Positions 16,351 through 25,674 of a stretch of DNA of 64,000 nucleotides are shown piece after piece. Source of the stretch: Fidelibacterota bacterium (lineage in GTDB: Bacteria; Fidelibacterota; Marinisomatia; Marinisomatales; TCS55). Location: assembly GCA_004124385.1 (NCBI GenBank), contig SCKN01000001.1:464606-528605 (forward strand), in the 5' to 3' direction. Every line of letters starts with the position of its first letter. The first letter of the stretch is position 1. The notes below the pieces were generated by a model that worked only from the letters and a program-made list of their open reading frames with translations, ran no database searches and had not been told where the DNA came from. Made by a program: the position numbers and the translations under genes.

Positions 16351-18843
16351 CTAATTATTACCCCACTCTTCTGCCGATTCAGCAAACATCTTTTGCATTT
16401 TTTCAATTTCTTTTGCTTCCTTGCGGTCTTTAGACTTTTTCAGTTTTGCAAGACGCTTGTCCAATGCACTATAAATATCTGCAATTTTACCGCCACGTAA
16501 GGGTTCAGCATCAGCCATTTCCAAAAACTCACCAAATTGATCGATATTTCCGTGGCGTATAATTTGATTAGCGCATGTCCAACGTACCCTGCGATGGGGA
16601 TCATTAATGTGATCAGCAAAATAATCAATCAAGTCAGGATTATCTTCCTGATAATCAGTTATGCGACTGAATATTGAACCGCGCAAATTGTATGGAGCAG
16701 CACCATAGACAGCCATGTCTTTTAGCTTTATAAGATTCGAATCTGTTTTTTCTTCTGTTAAAATACCCAATGCTGTAGAACGGATGGTTTCGCTTTTTGA
16801 TTCCTGTTCCATGGCCCAATCAAATTTTTCCTGCGCTTTGTCCAAGTCAATCTTTATCAATGTTGACAACGCCGCACTAATCAGAAAATCATTTTCTTCA
16901 TTTTCCATTATATCTAAAATGAATGTTATGACTTCATCTGTTTCATATTCCCGCAATGCGCGAAGGACAGATCGTTTTACTCGAGCATCCTGACCTTCAT
17001 ATGCTGCCATGAGATCTGTCTCCCCATTGCGTGGTTTTAATTTCTGATACGTTTTTACAACTTCCCGGCGAACATACCATTGCGGTTCCTTATTCAACAT
17101 TTCAACCAATATTTTATGAATTTTTGTTGACGAACGTGTTTCTTTTAATTCACGAGCTGCCCAAATACGATCATTAGGAGTAGGAGCATTTTGTAACTGA
17201 TAGAGTAATTCATCCGTCTTTTTCTCAAACGTCAATCGCTTTGGAATTTGAAACCCTTCATCAACAACAAGCATGAGCGGAGCTATGTCTGCTTTAAATG
17301 TGAATGTATCCTCTTCCTTATCGAAAAATATTTCATGTCGTGAAATACTTCCGTCATCAATGACCACCGTCATGGGGAGTTTAAATAAAGATGTACTTTC
17401 AACATCTTGTGTTTGTTTTAAAGTGAGTGAAACCAATTTGCTGCGGCGATTGTATCGGTAACTGGCTGTTATTTCCGGAATGCCAGGTCTATAGATCCAT
17501 TGATCAAAAAACCAATCCAGATTTTTTCCTGTAGTCACTTCAAACGCTTTTTTCAAATCGGAGGTTTCTACGTTGTTGGCCGCATTTGTTTTTGTATAAT
17601 TTTTCAGACCCCGGAAAAATGCATCATCGCCTAAATATCTGCGAATCATATTCAAAATAACAGATCCCTTTGCATAAATATTACTGTCAAATAATTCGAT
17701 TGAATTGAAATAATGTTGTTGAACAGTTGGGCGCCGATAGGATTGATCTGCCCAAACAGTTGCTCTCAAATTTCCCAAGCGTTCAAATTCAGCTAATTCA
17801 ATGCCTGATTCATGTTCCGTCCACAAAAGTTCCAGGTACGTGGCAAATCCTTCATTGAGCCAGGCGTTTGCCCAATTTCGAGTCGTAAGATAGTCTCCAT
17901 ACCATTGATGCGCCAGTTCATGGCCAACTAATCCATCACTAGAATGAATCGGCCGTACTTTTTCTTCGTGCATCGTGCGGTCAGTTTGATGAGTATTAGT
18001 TACATTTTCCATACCGCCCCACATGAAATCTTCAACGATAATTTGGTCGTATTTTTCAAATGGATATCGAACACCTGTAATTTCACTAAAGAACTCCATC
18101 ATCGCTGGAGTCTTACCAAATGAACGCAATGCATCTTCACGATTATGATGCTGATACACCCAATAATTGACTGGAATTCCATCCCACTCATCTTCAATTT
18201 TTTTATAGTCACCTACAGCCACCGAAAGCAGATAACTTGTATTGGGAATATTTTCACGCCAGTGAAATGTCCTCTGGTCATTTTCCTCAGTTACGGACAC
18301 ACGTTCGCCATTGGAAATGGCGGTAAGAGGTTTCGCCACCGTCAGTTTGCATTCCCAGGTCATTTTATCATTGGGATAATCGTGCATGGGAACCCAAAAA
18401 TGGTTGTCCGTATCTTCGCCTTGAGTCCATCCCTGCATTTGCTTATCAGGATAACTGGAATCAGGCCGCACGAAATAAAAACCCATGGTAGGAAAAGCAG
18501 TATACTCAATCTTTACTGTTAGAGTATCTTCCCATCCGTACTCTTTGTCCAGATCAATCGATATATTTCCCTCATGTTGTTGAAAGTCCAAAGAGTGTCC
18601 GGATAATGTAATTTTATGAATAGTGATACGATCAGAATTAAATGTCACTCGCTTGAAATCACTGGCAAAAGGTGTAAATGTGTGGGTGACGGATCCGCTG
18701 ATGCGACCTTCGGGAATATCGATTTCAATATCAATTGCCATATGGAGCATATCTTTTTCACGATCTGGTGTCGTGTGGAAGGGTCTGTCTGGGGAACCAA
18801 AAAGAATTGATGTTAACATTATAATTGTAAGAGTTTTGGACAT
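16351..18843 (-). CDS. M1-family zinc aminopeptidase with C-terminal HEAT-like repeats
   Basis: 830 residues with an N-terminal signal-like segment (MSKTLTIIMLTSILFG). The N-terminal beta domain is followed by the exopeptidase motif GGMEN (276-280) and the zinc site HELAHQWYGD (His308, Glu309, His312), with the third ligand Glu331 in NEGFATYLE. It removes N-terminal residues from peptides. From about residue 560 the sequence is helical, with HEAT-like units (AYEGQDARVKRSVLRALREY, DPHRRVRWTCANQIIRHG), ending in a charged coiled-coil segment. Likely periplasmic or secreted, for scavenging peptides. Confidence 0.93.
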   Translation of the reverse strand: MSKTLTIIMLTSILFGSPDRPFHTTPDREKDMLHMAIDIEIDIPEGRISGSVTHTFTPFASDFKRVTFNSDRITIHKITLSGHSLDFQQHEGNISIDLDKEYGWEDTLTVKIEYTAFPTMGFYFVRPDSSYPDKQMQGWTQGEDTDNHFWVPMHDYPNDKMTWECKLTVAKPLTAISNGERVSVTEENDQRTFHWRENIPNTSYLLSVAVGDYKKIEDEWDGIPVNYWVYQHHNREDALRSFGKTPAMMEFFSEITGVRYPFEKYDQIIVEDFMWGGMENVTNTHQTDRTMHEEKVRPIHSSDGLVGHELAHQWYGDYLTTRNWANAWLNEGFATYLELLWTEHESGIELAEFERLGNLRATVWADQSYRRPTVQQHYFNSIELFDSNIYAKGSVILNMIRRYLGDDAFFRGLKNYTKTNAANNVETSDLKKAFEVTTGKNLDWFFDQWIYRPGIPEITASYRYNRRSKLVSLTLKQTQDVESTSLFKLPMTVVIDDGSISRHEIFFDKEEDTFTFKADIAPLMLVVDEGFQIPKRLTFEKKTDELLYQLQNAPTPNDRIWAARELKETRSSTKIHKILVEMLNKEPQWYVRREVVKTYQKLKPRNGETDLMAAYEGQDARVKRSVLRALREYETDEVITFILDIMENEENDFLISAALSTLIKIDLDKAQEKFDWAMEQESKSETIRSTALGILTEEKTDSNLIKLKDMAVYGAAPYNLRGSIFSRITDYQEDNPDLIDYFADHINDPHRRVRWTCANQIIRHGNIDQFGEFLEMADAEPLRGGKIADIYSALDKRLAKLKKSKDRKEAKEIEKMQKMFAESAEEWGNN

Positions 18844-19112
18844 TAAATCCTCTATTTAGTTGTGATTAAAAGGTGGTGAAGATATATATATTGGCTCGAT
18901 GAGTGCTATTATCTTTTTATAACCAAAAATAAACATGTCATACTGATCGAACGAAGTGAGAGAAGTATCTCAAATACTTTTCAATTAATAAAGGCTTGAG
19001 ATCCTTTTCCCGGCACTTCGTTTACGGGATCAGGATGACAATGTGTTTTTAGTATTTGTTTCTTTGCGTCAAAGAAAAGAGTGAAAATATTGTGAAAACG
19101 AAATCTAATAAA
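18844..19112. other. 269-base intergenic region with palindromic repeat
   Basis: No gene. It holds the REP-like element at 18936-19040 and AT-rich flanks. The promoter of the aminopeptidase gene should lie in 18844-18935, but no clear hexamers stand out. Confidence 0.6.
18936..19040. repeat. REP/BIME-like multi-stem palindromic element
   Basis: Three nested inverted repeats give a long hairpin of about 105 bases. The outer arms TGTCATACTGATC (18936-18948) and GATCAGGATGACA (19028-19040) differ at one base. Inside, CGAAGTG pairs with CACTTCG, and ATCTCAA pairs with TTGAGAT. Dispersed repeats beginning TGTCAT-CTGA and containing a CGAAG block are common between genes in many Bacteroidetes-type and other genomes. 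No ORF overlaps it, and no terminal T run marks it as a simple terminator. Confidence 0.75.
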
Positions 19113-19529
19113 CTAGTCTTTGGGGATAACCATCACAGGACAATTGGCATGGTTGACTATACCCTCATCCACAGAATCAAAAAAGTGTTCTTTGAAGGAA
19201 TTCTGCTTGCGATGACCCAGAATAAGCAAGTCTGCATTTTCAGTGAAGGTTGCAATGGCTTTTGAAATATTTTCATCTTTAACTATTTTAATGTCCAAAC
19301 CTTTTGCTGCTGCTTCAAAACCATTTGCAACAAAGCGATCACGAATTTCGTCTTCAGTGAATTTATGTGGAGCATCCATCATCATGGACATTTCACCTGC
19401 ATGAAGATCATTTACATGAATAACGGTCAGTTCTGCATCCAATTGGTCTTTTAATTCCATTGCTTTGCGGATAACATCACCTTCATCGCCCCTGCCGCAT
19501 AGTGCCAGTAAAATATTTTTATAACTCAT
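19113..19529 (-). CDS. universal stress protein (UspA) family
   Basis: 138 residues. A single UspA domain: the first strand KNILLALCGRGDEGDV, the central LTVIHVND, and the C-terminal block LLILGHRKQNSF...NHANCPVMVIPKD. ATP-binding members have a G-2x-G-9x-G-S/T motif; here the corresponding GHRKQNSFKEHFFDS lacks a clean second glycine, so nucleotide binding is uncertain. Nine bases separate it from the TatT-like gene upstream on the same strand. Confidence 0.9.
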   Translation of the reverse strand: MSYKNILLALCGRGDEGDVIRKAMELKDQLDAELTVIHVNDLHAGEMSMMMDAPHKFTEDEIRDRFVANGFEAAAKGLDIKIVKDENISKAIATFTENADLLILGHRKQNSFKEHFFDSVDEGIVNHANCPVMVIPKD

Positions 19530-19538
19530 GTTTTAATC

Positions 19539-20300
19539 CTATTGAAATTCATTTAACAGTTTTTTTGCCTCTTCAATTTCGAGACTCTCTTCTAAAACCT
19601 CATCCTGTTCTGGAGAAGTTGCAATGACGTCCTTCACCAAACGAAGTGCTTCTTCTTTCTGCCCATCTTTAAATAATGCTCTGGCTAAATACGTCTTTTG
19701 AACAGGTAACGCTCTTCCAGTATTATACGCTTTCCGCAACCAAATAATGGCATCATCATTGTCCGGCCATGAAAGTATAAATGGAATATACGGTGATTTG
19801 AAATGCACAGCCCCCAGCATAAAGTAGCCGCCGCCATTTTCATAATCGGGATCAAGGTCGATTATTATTTCTGAATGTTCTTTCATTAAATCAGCGACAC
19901 CTTCTTTCGCTGCTGTGAAGATACCGTACACTTCTGCCCATTTCCCCAAACATGTAAGATACCGGAAACGTAATGCAGCTGAATTGGGATATTTAGCGAT
20001 CATTTTTTCGGCCAATGCTTTTCCTTTATCATATTCCGCTTTACGATCATCTTTATCCGTAAGTACAAATGTGCCTTTGTAATAATAGCATCTCAATAAA
20101 TAGATAGCCGCTTTTTCTTCCAGAGCATCAATTTTGATAGCTCGCTCAAAATGACGAATGGCTTGATCAATGATTTTAGATTGCGCTTTGGTACCCACGG
20201 CACCATCAGCTCGTTTATCGAAAGCAACAATGCCCTTTTCCATTTCTGAACTGAATGATAAAGACATTAGAAATATGAAATATAATATGGGTTTCATCAT
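19539..20300 (-). CDS. exported TPR protein, TatT-like
   Basis: 253 residues with signal peptide MMKPILYFIFLMSLSFSS. It is helical, with the pattern AAIYLLRCYYYKGTFVLTDK, MFTLGxx-type spacing replaced by GGYFMLGAVHFKSPYI, and a final TPR KTYLARALFKDGQKEEALR. This resembles the TatT family (PF16811), TPR proteins associated with periplasmic TRAP transporters, but no TRAP genes are in the window, so a general periplasmic scaffold is as likely. A terminator-like stem separates its promoter region from rimO. Confidence 0.65.
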   Translation of the reverse strand: MMKPILYFIFLMSLSFSSEMEKGIVAFDKRADGAVGTKAQSKIIDQAIRHFERAIKIDALEEKAAIYLLRCYYYKGTFVLTDKDDRKAEYDKGKALAEKMIAKYPNSAALRFRYLTCLGKWAEVYGIFTAAKEGVADLMKEHSEIIIDLDPDYENGGGYFMLGAVHFKSPYIPFILSWPDNDDAIIWLRKAYNTGRALPVQKTYLARALFKDGQKEEALRLVKDVIATSPEQDEVLEESLEIEEAKKLLNEFQ

Positions 20301-20330
20301 GGACGAGTATACTGCAAATTTATGAAATAA

Positions 20331-20357
20331 AAAAACCCCGCATTCTGCGAGGTTTTT
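20331..20357 (-). terminator. rho-independent terminator after rimO
   Basis: On the minus strand a 12-base stem with one mismatch (AAAAACCTCGCA with TGCGGGGTTTTT, GAA loop) is followed by further T residues. The stem begins within the last codon and stop of rimO, so it ends the housekeeping transcript just before the TatT-like gene. Confidence 0.8.
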
Positions 20358-21645
20358 ATTGGGTGAGCGTACCTTTCAACTCAAACTCGTTTGCACTTTC
20401 AATCAGCACCGGGCAAAATTCACCTTTTTCAGCCAAACCTTCAATATGGACAATTTGATCTACGTCCGGAGAATCAAATTCAGTTCTGCCCACAGACACC
20501 GTTTCGCCAACTTCATCCACTAAAACAGTACATATTTGTCCAATCATCTCTTGGTTTTTCTCCGCAGAAATTTCCGCCTGTAAATCCAGAATAATTGCTT
20601 TACGATCGTCTTTTACATCCGCAGCTACATTATCATCCAAATCAGCAGCCAGGGTGTCTTCCTCTTCCGAATAGGTAAAAACTCCCAAACGGTCAAAACG
20701 AATTTCTTGCACAAAATCGACTAATTCGTTGAATTCTGCTTCCGTCTCACCCGGATAACCGACAATCAATGTAGTCCTTAAAGCGATTCCGGGATTGGCA
20801 GCTCTCAACCGCTGAATGCGCTCGCGAATTTTATCTTTTTTTAATCCACGTCGCATAGAGGTTAATATTTTATCAGACGCATGCTGAATAGGCATATCCA
20901 GGTAATTACACACTCGATCTGTAGCAGCCATGGCATCAATGATTCGTTGGGATAAATGAGCCGGATGGGCATAATGAATGCGCAGCCACTGTACCGATTC
21001 CGGCAATCCATCATCCAAAGCATAAATCAAATCACTCAAATACACTTTCTTTTCCAAATCCCAGCCATAAGATGTAGAATCTTGGGCGATGATCAGTAAT
21101 TCTTTCACACCTTGGGCGGCCAGCCGTTGAGCTTCGTCCACGATTGCGGGAATCGGCCGACTTTTCTGAAGTCCGCGCATGAGGGGAATACTACAGAACG
21201 AGCAACCGTTATCACATCCTTCCGCAATTTTTACATAGGCATAATGATTGGGCGTCATCAGCGAGCGGTAAAACAGGGGATCATCTTTTGAAAATTCTTT
21301 CCCGGTAATAAACTGAACGATATCGCGATGATTATTGGAACCAAAAATGCGATCGATTTCGGGAATTTCTTTTGCCAGTTCATCAGGATATCGTTCGGAC
21401 AAACAGCCCATAACCACCAATTGTTTAATATTACCGGATTTCTTCAATTCGGCTACTTGCAAAATTGTTTCTATAGACTCTTCACGTGCAATGTCCAAAA
21501 ATCCACAGGTATTCACCACTACAGTTTCCGCTTCTTCCGGTGATTCCATAATTTCAACTTGATTTTGTTTTAATCCGCCCAAAAGGATTTCTGAATCCAC
21601 GAGTGCTTTCGCACATCCCAAACTAATCATATTCAGCTTATGCAT
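20356..21645 (-). CDS. rimO: ribosomal protein S12 methylthiotransferase RimO
   Basis: 429 residues. The N-terminal MTTase domain opens MHKLNMISLGCAKALVDSE (Cys11) with further cluster cysteines in VVNTCGFLDIAREES and VVMGCLSERY. The radical-SAM motif is EGCDNGCSFCSIP (CxxxCxxC). A TRAM domain closes the protein. The GCAKALVDSE and GFLDIAREES blocks are typical of RimO rather than MiaB. It adds a methylthio group to Asp89 of S12 using two [4Fe-4S] clusters and SAM. It overlaps ftsY by 8 bases. Confidence 0.96.
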   Translation of the reverse strand: MHKLNMISLGCAKALVDSEILLGGLKQNQVEIMESPEEAETVVVNTCGFLDIAREESIETILQVAELKKSGNIKQLVVMGCLSERYPDELAKEIPEIDRIFGSNNHRDIVQFITGKEFSKDDPLFYRSLMTPNHYAYVKIAEGCDNGCSFCSIPLMRGLQKSRPIPAIVDEAQRLAAQGVKELLIIAQDSTSYGWDLEKKVYLSDLIYALDDGLPESVQWLRIHYAHPAHLSQRIIDAMAATDRVCNYLDMPIQHASDKILTSMRRGLKKDKIRERIQRLRAANPGIALRTTLIVGYPGETEAEFNELVDFVQEIRFDRLGVFTYSEEEDTLAADLDDNVAADVKDDRKAIILDLQAEISAEKNQEMIGQICTVLVDEVGETVSVGRTEFDSPDVDQIVHIEGLAEKGEFCPVLIESANEFELKGTLTQ

Positions 21646-22525
21646 TTTTCAGCCCTAATAATGAATTGATATATTCATCAGCTGCAAATTCATTCAAGTC
21701 ATTCAATTCTTCTCCTATGCCAATGAACAAAACCGGCAAGTCCAGTTCGTTCTTGAGTGCAAATACAATTCCGCCTCGGGCTGTTCCATCCATTTTGGTT
21801 AAGACGGCTCCATCCAGATGGACACTTTTGGCAAATTCCCGAACTTGATGGAGTGAATTCTGTCCCAGGTTTGCATCGATGGTCATGATAGAGCAAAGGT
21901 TGAATTCCGGAAAGCGATCCCGGATGACACGGACCATTTTTTCCAATTCATTCATTAGGTTCTTGTACGTATGCAGTCGCCCCGCAGTGTCCACAATTAC
22001 AAGATCAATATTTTCTGATTTTGCTGATTTAAGACCATCGAATAAAACAGATGTTGGATCTTGGGACTTTTCATTACACACCATGCGCACGTTTAACCTT
22101 TTACTCCATTGATGTAATTGAGCAATTGCCGCCGCACGATACGTATCCGCCGCTACAAGCAATACACTTTTTCCCTGATCCTTGTAATATTTAGCCAGTT
22201 TTGCAACCGTGGTTGTTTTGCCGGTCCCATTCACTCCAACGACAAGCATAACAGAGGGAGATTTAATTTCTAACTCCTTTTCATGACCCAATGATTGCTG
22301 CATATAATCTGCAACTTCATTAATAAAATTCTCCTTGGAATGCTTTTTAACAATATCGAGAATATCATCCACAGTACTCAACCCCAAATCCGAAGCGAGT
22401 AACGTTTCTTCCAATTGTTCAAGAGATTGAAGGCTGACCTTTTCTTTAACTATTTGCTGAAAGGCATTGGATACACGATCACGAGAACGCCGCAGCGCAT
22501 TAAATAGTTTACCGATGAATGCCAT
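21638..22525 (-). CDS. ftsY: signal recognition particle receptor FtsY
   Basis: 295 residues covering only the N and G domains; the acidic A domain of E. coli FtsY is missing, as in many bacteria. P-loop GVNGTGKTTTVAKLA, then DTYRAAAIAQL, DTAGRLHT, TKMDGTARGG and the closing FIGIGEELNDLNEF are all present. It is the SRP GTPase receptor that docks ribosomes at the inner membrane. The gene overlaps rimO by 8 bases and sits 3 bases from the phosphatidyltransferase gene, within a minus-strand run that reaches back to meaB. Confidence 0.96.
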   Translation of the reverse strand: MAFIGKLFNALRRSRDRVSNAFQQIVKEKVSLQSLEQLEETLLASDLGLSTVDDILDIVKKHSKENFINEVADYMQQSLGHEKELEIKSPSVMLVVGVNGTGKTTTVAKLAKYYKDQGKSVLLVAADTYRAAAIAQLHQWSKRLNVRMVCNEKSQDPTSVLFDGLKSAKSENIDLVIVDTAGRLHTYKNLMNELEKMVRVIRDRFPEFNLCSIMTIDANLGQNSLHQVREFAKSVHLDGAVLTKMDGTARGGIVFALKNELDLPVLFIGIGEELNDLNEFAADEYINSLLGLKNA

Positions 22526-22528
22526 TAA

Positions 22529-23092
22529 TTATGATTGTTTTGATGCTTGATAAAATGTACGCACATATTTCAAATAACTGAATGTCAGCAATCCTGTAGC
22601 AATATATAATGTGAATTGTGGTAACCATGATAATTGTGCGATAGGAAAAATATGTAAAATGATTGAAAATGTAGTAATGCCTGCAGACCATTTCCCATAC
22701 CAATTAGATTGGAGAACAAAATTGGTACTATTAAGATAATAAATAGCCGGTAATGCAATGGCAACATATCGTCCCAAATAAAACCAATAAAACCATGCAG
22801 GGAAAATCCCCTCCATCACCAAATAAGATGTGACGGCAAGAATCACTACAAAATCAGCAATTGGGTCAAGCCATTTTCCAAAATGAGTGACTTCATGAGC
22901 GCGGCGGGCAAAATATCCATCTAATGTATCGGATAAAATTGCAAGAATAATTAAGACGAATGCAATGGTCCAATTTTCATTTTGCAAATAAATAATAATG
23001 GGAATAGCCATGAAGGCTCGCAATAGGCTTATCATATTTGCCAATGTCAATATCCGGGTGAGATCCATAAATTTTGTTTTGGGATTATCCAT
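22529..23092 (-). CDS. pgsA: CDP-alcohol phosphatidyltransferase, probably phosphatidylglycerophosphate synthase
   Basis: 187 residues with about five membrane helices. The family motif D-G-x2-A-R-x8-G-x3-D-x3-D is intact in DTLDGYFARR and HFGKWLDPIAD. It joins CDP-diacylglycerol to an alcohol at the inner membrane. Which alcohol is used (glycerol 3-phosphate, serine or inositol) is not fixed by the motif; PgsA is the default because of the size and because no second member is nearby. It overlaps the upstream ABC gene by 8 bases. Confidence 0.85.
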   Translation of the reverse strand: MDNPKTKFMDLTRILTLANMISLLRAFMAIPIIIYLQNENWTIAFVLIILAILSDTLDGYFARRAHEVTHFGKWLDPIADFVVILAVTSYLVMEGIFPAWFYWFYLGRYVAIALPAIYYLNSTNFVLQSNWYGKWSAGITTFSIILHIFPIAQLSWLPQFTLYIATGLLTFSYLKYVRTFYQASKQS

Positions 23093-24401
23093 TATATATA
23101 TTTTTGTCCGTTTTTGTCTTTATCAAAAGTTGGTCCATATCAAATACACGATCACAAAATGTATGTATGAATTCTGAATCATGTGAAATAATAATCAGAT
23201 GCTTATTCTTTAGATATAGCTCTAAATAACGAGCCAAAGTTAAAACTTGCTGACGACCCAGACCAAATGTTGGTTCATCTAAAATCAACAGATCATATTC
23301 GCAATTCAAAAGCCAAATCGTCAACACCAGACGCAATGTTGACCAAGGTAATTCGAAGGCAGTTTTATTTTTTATCTGACCCCAATCCAGCTGGCAATTC
23401 TTTAGATTATTGACTGCATGGCTTATTTTGTGTTTATCTAGCTTTCCTGCGTTCACAAGCCTGTCTACAAATTCTGCCAACGAATCTGCACCCATCATCT
23501 TTTCCGGGAATTGTTCTAGATATGCTATTGCAGCAGTTTCACCCAATTTTGTCAACGATACAAATCCGGATTCAGGTTTCTCAATTTCGAGCAATAATTT
23601 TGCCAATGTTGTTTTTCCGCAACCATTTGTTCCTGTAATCCCCAACGTCCTAAAATCATCTATTTTAATATTGAATGAATTGAAAAGGTTTCCACTTCCA
23701 TTATAGTTGAAACATAAATCACGACATTCAATAATAAGATTATTGGCTTGGGATGTACGCTCATTGGGCATGAGTGGTTTAATTTTCCCAAACCATTCAT
23801 TTAAAGAGGATAATGACAACTCCCATTGAGAAACACCAAATTGAAAATCATTGCAGTCACTCGTCAGCCAGAGCACTATACAATCAGTTTCTGCAATTCG
23901 ATTGTAAATATATTCAACAACTTCTTCTTTCCTTTCTGTGTTTAAAAAGGATAATCCATCATCAATCAAAACAAGTTGGGGATCAACGCTGAATGCTGTG
24001 ATTATATTCAGCATTTCTTTTTCACCACCGCTTAAGGTTGCAGGATGACGATGGTCTGCACATTCAAAAAATAATGTTTTCTTTAATTGGATTAGCTTGG
24101 ATGAAATTAATTCCTGATCTTTACTCCTGCATTCCAGTGAAAATGCTAATTCACCTCCCACCGTTGAACTCACGATTTGTGTGTCAGGATTTTGGAATAT
24201 TTTTTGAATTTCTTCAGGACAGCTGCTATTGGTTAGTAGAAAATTTTCGTGTCCAGTTTTTAACCCAATTATTTGATTTATCAATGCTGATTTACCGCAA
24301 CCACTTTCACCATAAATAACGTGTAGACCGCTTTGAAAATTAAATTGTTGATTAAAATTAAACTTCGGGAATGATACATTAAATTGTAGTTGATTAGTCA
24401 C
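23085..24401 (-). CDS. fused double ATPase of ECF/cobalt-type ABC transporter
   Basis: 438 residues with two nucleotide-binding domains. The first has Walker A GESGCGKS (31-38), the ECF-style Q-loop FQNPDTQIV, signature LSGGE (123-127) and a degraded Walker B VLIDDG, with Asp in the catalytic Glu position. The second has Walker A GTNGCGKT (257-264), a degraded signature (LPWSTLR, 351-357) and an intact Walker B ILDEPTFGLG. The defects are complementary, so a pseudo-symmetric dimer would have one competent site: the second Walker A/B with the first signature. FQNPD points to energy-coupling-factor transporters, yet no T or S component is adjacent. Vitamin or cation uptake is possible; the substrate is unknown. 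Confidence 0.8.
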   Translation of the reverse strand: MTNQLQFNVSFPKFNFNQQFNFQSGLHVIYGESGCGKSALINQIIGLKTGHENFLLTNSSCPEEIQKIFQNPDTQIVSSTVGGELAFSLECRSKDQELISSKLIQLKKTLFFECADHRHPATLSGGEKEMLNIITAFSVDPQLVLIDDGLSFLNTERKEEVVEYIYNRIAETDCIVLWLTSDCNDFQFGVSQWELSLSSLNEWFGKIKPLMPNERTSQANNLIIECRDLCFNYNGSGNLFNSFNIKIDDFRTLGITGTNGCGKTTLAKLLLEIEKPESGFVSLTKLGETAAIAYLEQFPEKMMGADSLAEFVDRLVNAGKLDKHKISHAVNNLKNCQLDWGQIKNKTAFELPWSTLRLVLTIWLLNCEYDLLILDEPTFGLGRQQVLTLARYLELYLKNKHLIIISHDSEFIHTFCDRVFDMDQLLIKTKTDKNIYNG

Positions 24402-25674
24402 GGATTATTCCCCGTACAACTCGTGTGGAAGAACCCAAGTTTTGATGAATAACATCTGTAGACGCATAACTGGCTTGGAGGAAAAGATCTTGGTTGGTTA
24501 AAAGATTATCCAAAACACCATACACTTCTTCCCCATTATTCACCAAAAAACCGCCGCCGGCTTTAATGAGTTCGCCCGTTGCATGAAATTGTTCATGTTT
24601 GGGGCCAAATAATACGGGCAATCTCGCAATAGCCGGCTCCATGGTATTATGAACACCTGTGGAAAATCCGCCACCGATATAGGCTATTTGTCCATGCCAA
24701 TAAAGACGGGAAAGAATTCCGACTACATCCACTAGGACAACCCTTACACTGGGTAGTTTTACTGTTTTCTTGCCCAACTGTTTACACGAAAATCCTTTAT
24801 CGCTGAAAAATGTTTCAGCACGGTTGATATAACTATCATCAGGATCGTGGGGCACCCAAACGAGAGAAACATCCTCGTGTTTTTTCAATATTTCAGCCAA
24901 TGCTGTCATTACAACAGACTCATCTTCTAAATGAATACTGCCCGCAATTATGCATCTTTCACGGTCTAGAACCGATTCTGTATGGGCAACGGTAAATTCA
25001 TCCGCTTTAGATTTAACCTGATCGTAACGGGGATTCCCCAAAACTCTCAATATGGGGCTATTCACTCCTTGCACTAATTCTTGAACAAGTAAATAATCCG
25101 AAGCATCTACTGTATAAATAGTTCTGAAACTGCGATAAACACTTCCATAAAATTTGCGAATTAAAGGTTTAAGTTTGTTGGTTCCTATTACGAACCGCGC
25201 CGCAAATAATGTAGAATGAATCTTACGTTTTTGTGCGGACCAAATCAGGTTTGGCCAAATATCATACGCAGCAAAAATAAGTTTTTTGGGTCTAGCTAAC
25301 TTCATTGCTTTTCGAATCGTCCAAAAAAAATCAAAAGGCAGGTAAATCTTGCAATCAATATGGTCATCATGAACATTATTATAGCCAGATGGCGAAAAGA
25401 AGCTGACAATTATTTTTGCATCTGGCTCCACTTCTTTCAAACCAGCTAATACAGGGCGAATTTGTTCATATTCTCCAAATGAAGCAGCATGAAACCAATA
25501 TGAAATATCATTTGGATTAAGATTTTTATTGAAGGATTTCAATTTATTTATCGATTGAAATCGTCCTGAAATTCCGACTCGTATTTTCTTATTGAATAAT
25601 GACCCAATCAAAGTCAACGTCATCAATAGAGGAAATAAGATAATATTATAAACCAGTTTCGAAATAATGTTCAT
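24394..25674 (-). CDS. waaA: 3-deoxy-D-manno-octulosonic acid (Kdo) transferase
   Basis: 426 residues from the ATG at 25672-25674, which overlaps the preceding stop as TAATG; the frame stays open upstream to 25755 but that extension is inside the heptosyltransferase gene. An N-terminal membrane anchor (IILFPLLMTLTLIG) is followed by WFHAASFGEYEQ, the family hallmark, and by GNPRYDQV and the donor-binding region YIGGGF...HNTMEPA. It transfers Kdo from CMP-Kdo to lipid A on the cytoplasmic face, so the organism makes lipopolysaccharide. It is linked to the heptosyltransferase upstream and overlaps the ABC gene by 8 bases. Confidence 0.94.
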   Translation of the reverse strand: MNIISKLVYNIILFPLLMTLTLIGSLFNKKIRVGISGRFQSINKLKSFNKNLNPNDISYWFHAASFGEYEQIRPVLAGLKEVEPDAKIIVSFFSPSGYNNVHDDHIDCKIYLPFDFFWTIRKAMKLARPKKLIFAAYDIWPNLIWSAQKRKIHSTLFAARFVIGTNKLKPLIRKFYGSVYRSFRTIYTVDASDYLLVQELVQGVNSPILRVLGNPRYDQVKSKADEFTVAHTESVLDRERCIIAGSIHLEDESVVMTALAEILKKHEDVSLVWVPHDPDDSYINRAETFFSDKGFSCKQLGKKTVKLPSVRVVLVDVVGILSRLYWHGQIAYIGGGFSTGVHNTMEPAIARLPVLFGPKHEQFHATGELIKAGGGFLVNNGEEVYGVLDNLLTNQDLFLQASYASTDVIHQNLGSSTRVVRGIIRD

